From: Thermoflexales bacterium
GTDB taxonomy: Bacteria > Chloroflexota > Anaerolineae > Fen-1058
Reading direction: 5' to 3'
NCBI GenBank assembly: GCA_016931085.1
Contig: JAFGFO010000133.1
Span: 1-21,038, forward strand
DNA: 21,038 nt
Shown piece by piece: positions 12,906-20,432 of the stretch (its first letter is position 1; each line of letters opens with the position of its first letter). The translations under genes and the position numbers were made by a program. The notes below the pieces were generated by a model. The model was not told the DNA's origin, did no database searches, and saw only the letters and a program-made list of their open reading frames with translations.

Positions 12906-14765
12906 ATGAGCGAATTGGAACTGGGTTGCGCTGAGACACCCTCACACAAGCAAGGGGCAATGATTGGCAACGCACGAGCATCTCCTTGGCTTGAATGCCT
13001 TATTGTGATTTTGGCCTATCTCCTCCTAACCCTCGTCGCGACATACCCGGCCCTATTTTTTATGAACAATCGCCTGATAGGCCTGGGCGATTCGGCCCAG
13101 AACGTGTGGAATTTGTGGTGGATGCGGTGGGCCCTCTCTCACGGGAATCTCGCGCCATTTTACACCAACGTGCTCTACTATCCTGAAGGTGTGAGCTTGG
13201 CCTACGATACGCTTGCCCCTTTCAATGGGCTGCTGGGCATTCCCCTCCAAACCGTCCTGGGAATGGGCCTGCCCACCACCTTCAACACCATTGCACTGTT
13301 AAGCTTTGTGGGCACGGGGCTGAGCACGTATCTCCTGGTCCGTTCTCTAACAGGCAGCCCCACGGCTGCCTTTGCGGCCGGCGTGGTTTTCACCTTTTGT
13401 CCTTTTCGCATGAGCCGGGTGTCTTTCGGGAATCTCGACGTATACAGCACCCAATTCGTGCCCCTGACCGCCTGGTGCCTGGTCAAACTGAGCCAGACGG
13501 GTGCATTTCGCCCCCAAATTGAAATGCACCCGAGCCAGACGCAGCGGTGGCGCTACGGAGTGGGCGCGGCTGCGGCCCTGGCGCTCACAGGATGGTGCAG
13601 CCTCGAGCTGGCCTTTGGGACAGGCCTCCTGGCCGGGCTGTTATGCCTATTCGACCTGTGCTCTGCCCGGCAACGGCAAGTGGGCTGGAAACAATGGCTC
13701 GTTTTCGGCCTGCTCACGTGTGTTTTTATGTCTCCCCTCATTTTGCCCATGATCCACCACGCCCCCGACTTTCAAGCCGAAGCTAATCAATACTTGAGCT
13801 CGACCCAAAACAGCGCCGATCTGCTGGGATTCTTTGTGCCGGACAGCCTGACAAACCCACTCGTCAAACGCAGCTTGCCGCCGGCCATGTCTCACCAAAT
13901 CGAGCAAATCTACGGCATGTTCTTTGGGAATTCGGCAGAGAAAACTGTCTTTGTAGGCTACAGTGTGTTAATCATCGTGCTCATTTCAGTGTGGGTAGCA
14001 CGTTCGGAAGCTGTGCGACGCTGGTTGGCTATCGCTCTGACAGCTTTTGTCTTGTGCCTGGGACCTGTGCTGTATGTGGCCGGCAAGCCCACGCTCTCTC
14101 CTCTGCCGTACACGCTATTTCTTCACCTGCCCCTCCTGCGGGCTGGAAGGACACCCAGCCGGCTGGCCTTCATCTTGATGCTGGCCCTGGCCGTCATCGC
14201 CGGCTATGGGCTGGCGGCCATGGAGCGGCGCTGGCGGCGAGCCTATTGGGGCACGCTTCTGGCCAGCGCATTGATTTTCTTGGAATTTCTGATCATTCCC
14301 CTGCCTTTGGACAAGCGTGTCGCCAGCGCACCAGCCTACTATCATCAATTAGCCCAAGAAAGCCAGGGTGCTGTCCTGGACGTTCCGATCGACTTGTATG
14401 GAGCGCAAGGGCCAGCCGCGGACTACTTGCTCTACCAAACGATCCACCAAAAGCCCATCGTGGGGGGTTATATCTCGCGCACACCGCGCCACGTGCTCGA
14501 GCTCTTTGAACACCCCTTTTTAAATCAGCTCCGCGCCCGGATCTATAACGACACTGAGCCTTATGCTTTTCCACCCGATCTGATACAACTTGGCCTGGGA
14601 GAGTTACGCTCGATCAATGTCCAATACATTATCCTGCACAAACAAATGCTCTCTGCCTCAGACTCTCACATTGTGCGCACGGCCCTGACCACTTTGCTGC
14701 ACGATCCAGACTATGAAGACGAAGCAATACTCGTGTGGCAGCTTGATACCTCCACGAGCCAGTAA
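12906..14765 (+). CDS. GT-C-like polytopic membrane protein
   Basis: This protein of about 619 residues has a dozen or so hydrophobic segments and a soluble C-terminal part (from about residue 490). The first helix is followed by an external loop with IGLGDSAQNVWNLWWMRW, whose acidic residue is placed like the catalytic Asp of GT-C transferases. A later LRAGRTPSRLAFILMLALA segment is typical of such bacterial membrane glycosyltransferases of the YfhO-like kind. These use polyprenyl-phosphate sugars and act on the outer face of the membrane. The start is uncertain: the TTG at 12855 lies inside the -10 box, so ATG 12906 or ATG 12960 (after AAGGGG, very close) is more likely. Substrate unknown. 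It faces the GT2 gene, a plausible supplier of lipid-linked sugar. Confidence 0.75.
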   Translation: MSELELGCAETPSHKQGAMIGNARASPWLECLIVILAYLLLTLVATYPALFFMNNRLIGLGDSAQNVWNLWWMRWALSHGNLAPFYTNVLYYPEGVSLAYDTLAPFNGLLGIPLQTVLGMGLPTTFNTIALLSFVGTGLSTYLLVRSLTGSPTAAFAAGVVFTFCPFRMSRVSFGNLDVYSTQFVPLTAWCLVKLSQTGAFRPQIEMHPSQTQRWRYGVGAAAALALTGWCSLELAFGTGLLAGLLCLFDLCSARQRQVGWKQWLVFGLLTCVFMSPLILPMIHHAPDFQAEANQYLSSTQNSADLLGFFVPDSLTNPLVKRSLPPAMSHQIEQIYGMFFGNSAEKTVFVGYSVLIIVLISVWVARSEAVRRWLAIALTAFVLCLGPVLYVAGKPTLSPLPYTLFLHLPLLRAGRTPSRLAFILMLALAVIAGYGLAAMERRWRRAYWGTLLASALIFLEFLIIPLPLDKRVASAPAYYHQLAQESQGAVLDVPIDLYGAQGPAADYLLYQTIHQKPIVGGYISRTPRHVLELFEHPFLNQLRARIYNDTEPYAFPPDLIQLGLGELRSINVQYIILHKQMLSASDSHIVRTALTTLLHDPDYEDEAILVWQLDTSTSQ

Positions 14766-14775
14766 CGGGTGCACT

Positions 14776-14818
14776 TCGCCTTTGAGGCGACAAGGCTGTG
14801 GTTCGGCTTTGCCGAACC
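14776..14818. terminator. Two tandem hairpins after the GT-C gene
   Basis: TCGCC and GGCGA (14776-14790) form a small hairpin. GGTTCGGC-TTT-GCCGAACC (14800-14818) is a perfect 8-bp stem with a three-base loop. They lie between the stop codon (14763-14765) and promoter module D, about 20 bp before its left arm. No T-run directly follows, but they may still end transcription. Confidence 0.5.
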
Positions 14819-14836
14819 GAGGCAGTCATACTTCAC

Positions 14837-14925
14837 AAACTGGTAACAAATCTTTTTTTACACTGAGCCGGAAAAAAACAGAAACACTGCCAGTTTTGCA
14901 CACTCTCCATATGTCGTGGTATCAT
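14837..14925 (+). promoter_or_regulatory. Promoter/operator module copy D
   Basis: The left arm AAACTGGTAACAAATC plus a T-run lies at 14837-14859. The right arm at 14872-14896 (AAAAAAACAGA...GCCAGTTT) pairs with it at both ends: AAACTGG with CCAGTTT, and TCTTTTTTT with the A-run. TTGCAC (14896-14901), an 18-bp spacer and TATCAT (14920-14925) preceded by TGG give a good promoter. The gene behind it is a glycoside hydrolase, unrelated to the proteins behind copies A-C. Confidence 0.7.
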
Positions 14926-14965
14926 TGAAAACACAACGCAATGACACAATTGGAGGGTAAACAAG

Positions 14966-16762
14966 TTGACTCAATTATGCACACAAACACGAGAGAAACT
15001 GGCAAGCTTGCTCAGATCAAGATACTGGTTGGTTGTTCTCGGGACAATCACATCGGCCTGTATAGGGAAAAACTTGGCCCCCACACCCGTGCAATCGCCG
15101 CTTATGCCCGGTGTTGCTAACGCTCACAGCCCAGTCGGGGCCATCCAGGCCCAAGCGGGTGTCCAGTTGTCGCCCGGTTCCACCCAGGTCGCTACCCCAG
15201 GCAGCCTCGTCACCTATACGCATACGCTGAGCAATACAGGCCACAGCCTTGACACTTTTAGCGTGCGAGCCAGCTCGTCACACGCTTGGCCGGTGTCGCT
15301 GCTAGGGGGCGTTTACCCAACAGGCACCTCAGTTCTTCCTCTGTCATTGAACGCCGGTGCCACGACTACCCTGAAGGTCAGCTTGAGCGTGCCGGCCGGC
15401 GACGCACTCGGGGCTGGGAGCATCACAGACCACCTCGTGGTCACAGCCAGCTCCCACCTGAGCCCAGCCCTCTGTGTGACGGCCACCGACACCACGCAAG
15501 TCTCCCGGCCGAGCACTCTTTCTCTTCCCGTCATCACCAAATCCCCCCTTCCCCCTCAGGTCAAGCTAGGGGTAGATTTTGGGAGACTCGTTACACACAC
15601 CGACGTCATCAGCGATGATTTCCCCCTGGCCAGACAAATGGGAGCCACTTGGAACCGGGTGTTGTTCCCGTGGTTCATCATCGAGCAAACGCCTGGGCAA
15701 TACAACTGGGAGCCCTACGACACGATTTTCGCGCGCGCGGCAGCCGTGGGGCTCGAGCCTTTGCCCATCGTCTACGGCGCACCCGAATGGGCCGCCGAGC
15801 ACAACTGCGGGCCGATATCGGACACGCTGGCCTTTGAGAATTTCCTCGAAGCTGCCCTGACACGCTACGGCCCCATCGTCGACGCGTGGGAATTCACGAA
15901 CGAACCGGACGGACAATATCCGCACCCATGGGGGCCATCGGCTGGCTGTTGGGGTTTCCACCCCGAAGCTTATGCCACGCAATTAGGTATTTTTTACACC
16001 AAGGTCAAGGCTCTCGACCCTGGTGCATTGGTAGTCTTTGGAGGATTGGCCTACGACAATTGGGTCGATGGAAATGTAGAACGCAATTTCTTCACCGAGA
16101 CCTTGCGATACGGAGCCGGCCAGTTCTTTGACGCCGCCAACCTCCACTATTACCCCATCAACCCCATCGACTTCCCAACCATGGCCCACAAGATAAACGA
16201 AATCAGCGAGATTATGGCCAGGCACAACGTTCAAGGTAAACAAATCTGGGTGACCGAGACAGGCATGTGGGTCAACGACATTGGATACGAGCCCTTGAAT
16301 GGCAGCCTGACCCTTCAACAAGACTTTATCGTTCAGGAGATTGCCCGCGGCTTTGGGGCGGGGGCAGACGCCATCTTGTGGTTTGACCCGCGCGAGTTTC
16401 CGACCGGGCCGGGCCGCGTGCAGCGCTGGCTGATCAGCCAGGAACACGAGCCTATCAACGGGTACACGACATTTCAGCACCTGGCCGGCAAAATAGCCGG
16501 CACCCATTGCACGGGGCGCTACCAGGCGGTTCCCTCGAACGTCGAGGCTTACGAGTTCGTGACGGCTGGGCGTTCGCTGTACATTCTGTGGTCCAACACG
16601 TCAACGACCACAGTAACGATGCCCGCCCAAAGCGATGCCGTGCTCACCGACCGCGACGGGCAAAACTCGCAAGTTATTCCAGTTCAAGATGGCCAGGTGA
16701 GCTTCGAGCTAGGCCCGCGGGCCGTGTTCTTGGAGCTTGCCCCAAACAGCTCTGCCCGTTAA
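14966..16762 (+). CDS. Secreted clan GH-A glycoside hydrolase with NEW3/DUF11-like N-terminal domain
   Basis: This 598-residue exported enzyme is predicted to cleave glycosidic bonds by the retaining mechanism; the substrate cannot be told. It starts at TTG 14966, eight bases after GGAGGG, at the point where alignment with the paralog at 18925 places the start. Residues about 20-36 are a signal anchor (RYWLVVLGTITSAC). A beta-sandwich of NEW3/DUF11 type covers about 65-180, followed by the linker STLSLPVITKSP and a TIM barrel (about 200-500). The acid/base is Glu313 in FTNEPDG and the nucleophile Glu431 in VTETGMW, 118 residues apart. A short beta domain (about 510-598) ends the protein. The closest family may be GH39 or GH5-like; I cannot decide. 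Under module D. Confidence 0.85.
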   Translation: MTQLCTQTREKLASLLRSRYWLVVLGTITSACIGKNLAPTPVQSPLMPGVANAHSPVGAIQAQAGVQLSPGSTQVATPGSLVTYTHTLSNTGHSLDTFSVRASSSHAWPVSLLGGVYPTGTSVLPLSLNAGATTTLKVSLSVPAGDALGAGSITDHLVVTASSHLSPALCVTATDTTQVSRPSTLSLPVITKSPLPPQVKLGVDFGRLVTHTDVISDDFPLARQMGATWNRVLFPWFIIEQTPGQYNWEPYDTIFARAAAVGLEPLPIVYGAPEWAAEHNCGPISDTLAFENFLEAALTRYGPIVDAWEFTNEPDGQYPHPWGPSAGCWGFHPEAYATQLGIFYTKVKALDPGALVVFGGLAYDNWVDGNVERNFFTETLRYGAGQFFDAANLHYYPINPIDFPTMAHKINEISEIMARHNVQGKQIWVTETGMWVNDIGYEPLNGSLTLQQDFIVQEIARGFGAGADAILWFDPREFPTGPGRVQRWLISQEHEPINGYTTFQHLAGKIAGTHCTGRYQAVPSNVEAYEFVTAGRSLYILWSNTSTTTVTMPAQSDAVLTDRDGQNSQVIPVQDGQVSFELGPRAVFLELAPNSSAR

Positions 16763-16769
16763 AATAGCC

Positions 16770-16803
16770 AGCCTTGCGAAGGTTAGGAAACCTTCGCAAG
16801 GCT
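16770..16803. terminator. Perfect 15-bp hairpin after the first glycoside hydrolase
   Basis: AGCCTTGCGAAGGTT (16770-16784) and AACCTTCGCAAGGCT (16789-16803) pair perfectly around the loop AGGA. No T-run follows. It sits eight bases after the stop codon, so it may be a bidirectional terminator or a dispersed REP-like hairpin that stabilises the 3' end. Confidence 0.65.
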
Positions 16804-16899
16804 TGACCGCTCATTCTCGTTCTTGGTGAGGAACGGGCCGCTTCTGAGCGGCGCTCATGTGTTCTATTCCGGTAGCACGATCTCGAGGGAACAATCGCT

Positions 16900-18780
16900 T
16901 TGCTCACTGAACTCCGTCTGGCGCTCGTCTTGGTGGGACTCTTGGTGCTGCCCGGCTGGGCGATGCTGGCACTCACTCACGCCTGGCGCCACTGGGCGGG
17001 GTTGCAGCGTTGGTGTGTAGCAATCGGCCTGAGCCTGGCCTGTTATCCAGCGCTGTTCTACGGACTGCGCCTGTCTCCTCTGACGCTCGGTCCGTACAAA
17101 ATGGGCGCGCTGCTGGCGGCGTGCGGTGCCTTTGTGGCCTGGCGCATGCGAGGCCATTGGCGCGAGATGGTCAGCTTCGGCGGCATGGAATGGGCGGCGA
17201 TCGGCGTGTTTGGCATGACGCTCTTTACGCGCTTTTGGATCATTCGCGACCAGCCCTACCCAGCCTGGGGCGATTCTGTCCATCACACTTTGCTCACCCA
17301 GCTCACGGCCGTCCAGGGCCGCTTGCCGCAGACTATGGAGCCGTATTTCCCCATCCCGCTGAATATGTACCACCTGGGCTTGTACTCATTGTCCGCCAGC
17401 GTACAGTGGCTGGCCCAGGTAGAAGCGCATACGGCCCTGTTGTGGGCATCGCAAGCCTTGAATGGCTTGTGTGGGGTGGGTGTCTATCTGGTCCTCGACC
17501 GCAAGCTTGGGCGAGCCGGGGCGTTGGTGGGAGCAAGCGTGGCCGGCTTGTTATCGCATCACCCAGCCTGGTACGTCAACTGGGGGCGCTTCACCCAGGT
17601 CTCTGCTCAAGCCATCCTCTTGATGGCTTGGCTCGTGAGCTGGGAAGCGATCTCTGCCTGGAAACGCCCCTGGCGCACCCACAAGGCCGAGATGGTATGG
17701 TATACGGCGGCGGCGGCCCTTCTCAACAGCGCCGTATTCCTGTTCCACTTTCGAGTGGCGGGCTATTACCTGCCGCTGCTGGCCATCACCGTCGCCTGGG
17801 AATGGTGGCAAGCCAGCCGGCAGCGTCACCTCCGGCCCGTCTTGCTGGGCACTGTTGTCGTAGGGCTGGCCAGCTTGAGCCTGGCTTCTCCCGCGTTGTG
17901 GACAGCGCTGCGCATGTACGTTGTCAACCGCGTGGCCCAGCCGCTGGCCCTCACGCCGGCTGAAGCCGAACAGACCCTGAAAAACTATTACGAGTTTCCC
18001 TGGAGCGTCCTGCCACTCCTGACCATGCCCACATGGCTGCTTTACCTGAGCGGCTTGAGCGTGCTGGCAGGCTTGGTGAGGCGCAACAAGCTGAGCCTGG
18101 CTGTCGCCGCGTGGGCCGCCGCGTTGGTCTTGATGGGGCAAGCCTATCTTTGGCTGCCGCTGCTCGCCTTCAGCAATCTGAGCGGCATCCTGATCATGGC
18201 CTATCTCCCAGCCGGGCTTGTGATCGGGGCGGCCGTACAAGAACTGCTCGCGCTGGCCGGACCGCGCTGGTGCGGGAGCGCAACCCGCCTGGTCATCGGG
18301 GCGACCCTGGCGGCCGGCTTTGTAGCCAGCCACGCCCGCGTGAGCGAGATCGAAGCTTACCGTTACTTTGTCACACCGGCGGACGTCGCAGCGATGAACT
18401 GGATCAAAGCCAACACGCCGCCCGAGGCGCGCTTTGCCATCAACACGTGTTTTTGGCTGCCCCAAGCGCCGAACGGCACGGACGCCGGTTATTGGATTCC
18501 CTACTTTACCGGCCGCCAGATAAACACGAGCGTCGCGCTCTTGTTTGACGCGGCCTCAGAGTATAAGGCGAGCATCATCGAAATGTCAAGAGCAGCCGAG
18601 CGCCTGGCAATCGATAACACGGCCCTGGGCGATTTGCGCCGGCTGGGAATAGGTTACGTCTATATTGGGGCCAAAGGAAACTTTTGTGGGCCAGGACTGG
18701 AGGCTGGCCGCTTGAGCCAGGCGCCAGGAGTGACACTCGTTTACCAGCAAGACAGCGTCTCTATTTTCCGCATCGAGTGA
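16900..18780 (+). CDS. GT-C-like polytopic membrane protein (DUF6541-like)
   Basis: This 626-residue protein has about 12-14 hydrophobic segments and a C-terminal soluble domain (from about residue 480, AYRYFVTPADVAAMNWIKANTP). The loop after the early helices holds YPAWGDSVHHTLLTQL, whose GDS resembles the GDS of the 12906 protein, consistent with a GT-C catalytic Asp. The second half contains WLPLLAFSNLSGILIMAYLPAGL, common in this group. It probably transfers a lipid-linked sugar on the outer face of the membrane. The start TTG 16900 follows GAGGGA (16885-16890) at nine-base spacing. No separate promoter is evident, so it may be cotranscribed with the 14966 gene if the hairpin at 16770 is read through. 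It sits between two paralogous hydrolase genes. Confidence 0.75.
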   Translation: MLTELRLALVLVGLLVLPGWAMLALTHAWRHWAGLQRWCVAIGLSLACYPALFYGLRLSPLTLGPYKMGALLAACGAFVAWRMRGHWREMVSFGGMEWAAIGVFGMTLFTRFWIIRDQPYPAWGDSVHHTLLTQLTAVQGRLPQTMEPYFPIPLNMYHLGLYSLSASVQWLAQVEAHTALLWASQALNGLCGVGVYLVLDRKLGRAGALVGASVAGLLSHHPAWYVNWGRFTQVSAQAILLMAWLVSWEAISAWKRPWRTHKAEMVWYTAAAALLNSAVFLFHFRVAGYYLPLLAITVAWEWWQASRQRHLRPVLLGTVVVGLASLSLASPALWTALRMYVVNRVAQPLALTPAEAEQTLKNYYEFPWSVLPLLTMPTWLLYLSGLSVLAGLVRRNKLSLAVAAWAAALVLMGQAYLWLPLLAFSNLSGILIMAYLPAGLVIGAAVQELLALAGPRWCGSATRLVIGATLAAGFVASHARVSEIEAYRYFVTPADVAAMNWIKANTPPEARFAINTCFWLPQAPNGTDAGYWIPYFTGRQINTSVALLFDAASEYKASIIEMSRAAERLAIDNTALGDLRRLGIGYVYIGAKGNFCGPGLEAGRLSQAPGVTLVYQQDSVSIFRIE

Positions 18781-18806
18781 AGCGAACGGCTGGAAGCTCC
18801 TTTGGG

Positions 18807-18893
18807 TACTGTTGGCAAATCTTTTGGGCACACGGCCTGAAAAAAACAGAAATGCTGCCAGTTTAGCATACCCTCCAAACGTCATGGTATCAT
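18807..18893 (+). promoter_or_regulatory. Promoter/operator module copy E (diverged left arm)
   Basis: The left arm TACTGTTGGCAAATCTTTT (18807-18825) is the most diverged, but ACTG and CAAATC are kept in register. The right arm (18840-18864, AAAAAAACAGA...GCCAGTTT) is nearly identical to that of copy D. TAGCAT (18864-18869), an 18-bp spacer and TATCAT (18888-18893) preceded by TGG complete the promoter, with the same geometry as copy D. It drives the gene at 18925. Confidence 0.65.
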
Positions 18894-18924
18894 TGGAAAC
18901 ACAATGACACACTTGAGGGTAAAT

Positions 18925-20379
18925 ATGTTGACTCGATTATGCACACACACACGAGCAAAACCGGCGAGCTTGCTCAACTCAAGATACTGGCTGGTTGTTC
19001 TTGGGGCAATCACATCAATCTATATAGGAAGCCTCTTGGCAGGCATACCCCTGCAATCGCCGCCTGGGCCTGATCATTCTAAAGCTCAAAACCAGGTCAG
19101 GGCCACCAACACCACGCGAGTCTCCCGCCCAAGCGCCGTTTTCCTGCCCATCATCGTCCTATCCTCCCCTCCCAAGGTCAAGCTGGGGGTAGATTTTGGG
19201 AGACTCGTCACACACACCGGCGTCATCAGCGATGACTTCCCCTTGGTCAGGCAAATGGGAGCCGGTTGGCTCCGCGTGTCGTTCCCGTGGTTCATCATCG
19301 AGCAAGCGCCGGGGCAATACGACTGGGAACGTTACGACACGATTTTCGCGCGCGCGGCAGAGGTGGGGCTCAATATCTTGGCCCTCTTTCATGGCGCACC
19401 TGAATGGACCGCCAAGTATGGCTGCGGGCCGATATCCGACACGCTGGCCCTCGAGACTTTCCTCGAGGCCGCCCTGACAAGATATGGCCCCAGCGTCGAT
19501 GCGTGGGAATTCACCAACGAACCGGATGGACGCTACCCGCATCATTGGGGGCCATCGGCCGGCTGTTGGGGCCTCCACCCCGAAGCCTACGTCGAGCAAT
19601 TAGGCGTTTTTTACACCCAAGTCAAGGCCCTCGACCCCGGCGCGTTGGTGCTCTTTGGGGGATTGGCCTACGACAATTGGGGCGATGGAAGTATCGAACG
19701 CAATTTCTTCACCGAGACCTTGCGATACGGAGCCAGCCAGTTCTTTGACGCCGCTAACTTCCACTATTATCCCACCAACCCCATCGACTTCCCGACCATG
19801 GCCCACAAAGTGAACGCAATCCGTGACATCATGACCAGGCATAACGTTCAAGGTAAACAGATCTGGGTATCCGAGACCGGGATGTGGGTCAATGACATCG
19901 GGGTCGCGTCCTTGAACGGGAGCGTGGAACTTCAACGTGATTATATCGTCCAGGAGATTGCCCGCGGCTTTGGGGCGGGGGCAGACGCCATCTTGTGGTT
20001 TGACCCGCGCGAGTTCCCGGCGGGGCCACACCGCGTGCGGCGTTGGCTGATCAGCATGGAACACCAGCCTATCAACGGCTACGCCACATTTCAGCACCTG
20101 GCCGGCAAAATAACCGGCACCCATTGCACGGGCCGCTACCAGGCTGTTCCCTCTAACGTCGAGGCTTACAAGTTTGTGGCTTCTGATCGTTCGCTGTATA
20201 TCCTATGGTCCAACACGCTAACGACTACAGTGACTCTGCCTGCCCAAAGCGATGCGATACTCACCGACCGTGACGGGCAGAACGCACAAACCATTCTAGT
20301 TCAAGATGGCCAGGTGAGCTTCGAGGTGGGGCCGCAAGCTGTGTTTTTAGAATTTGCTCAAAACAGCTCTATCCGTTAA
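18925..20379 (+). CDS. Secreted clan GH-A glycoside hydrolase, short paralog
   Basis: This 484-residue enzyme is a close paralog of the 14966 product over the whole barrel and C-terminal domain. It lacks the N-terminal NEW3/DUF11-like domain: after the signal anchor (RYWLVVLGAITSIYIG) a short linker leads through VSRPSAVFLPIIVLS into the barrel. The acid/base Glu199 (FTNEPDG) and nucleophile Glu317 (VSETGMW) keep the 118-residue spacing, so it should be active. Start ATG 18925 follows GAGGG with five bases between; the in-frame ATG at 18904 is upstream of that Shine-Dalgarno. Substitutions cluster around the barrel loops (NILALFHGAPEW against EPLPIVYGAPEW), which may mean a shifted specificity. 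Its promoter is module E. Confidence 0.86.
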   Translation: MLTRLCTHTRAKPASLLNSRYWLVVLGAITSIYIGSLLAGIPLQSPPGPDHSKAQNQVRATNTTRVSRPSAVFLPIIVLSSPPKVKLGVDFGRLVTHTGVISDDFPLVRQMGAGWLRVSFPWFIIEQAPGQYDWERYDTIFARAAEVGLNILALFHGAPEWTAKYGCGPISDTLALETFLEAALTRYGPSVDAWEFTNEPDGRYPHHWGPSAGCWGLHPEAYVEQLGVFYTQVKALDPGALVLFGGLAYDNWGDGSIERNFFTETLRYGASQFFDAANFHYYPTNPIDFPTMAHKVNAIRDIMTRHNVQGKQIWVSETGMWVNDIGVASLNGSVELQRDYIVQEIARGFGAGADAILWFDPREFPAGPHRVRRWLISMEHQPINGYATFQHLAGKITGTHCTGRYQAVPSNVEAYKFVASDRSLYILWSNTLTTTVTLPAQSDAILTDRDGQNAQTILVQDGQVSFEVGPQAVFLEFAQNSSIR

Positions 20380-20432
20380 AACGCGGGGCGACAGTATTGG
20401 CCAGGTAACCGTGTCTGCGTATCTGTTGGCGT

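Noticed and set aside
15008..15060. Lipoprotein signal in the 14966 hydrolase (TSAC)
   Set aside because: The residue three before the cysteine is Thr rather than Leu/Val/Ile, and the paralog at 18925 has Tyr at the cysteine position, so a simple signal anchor is preferred.
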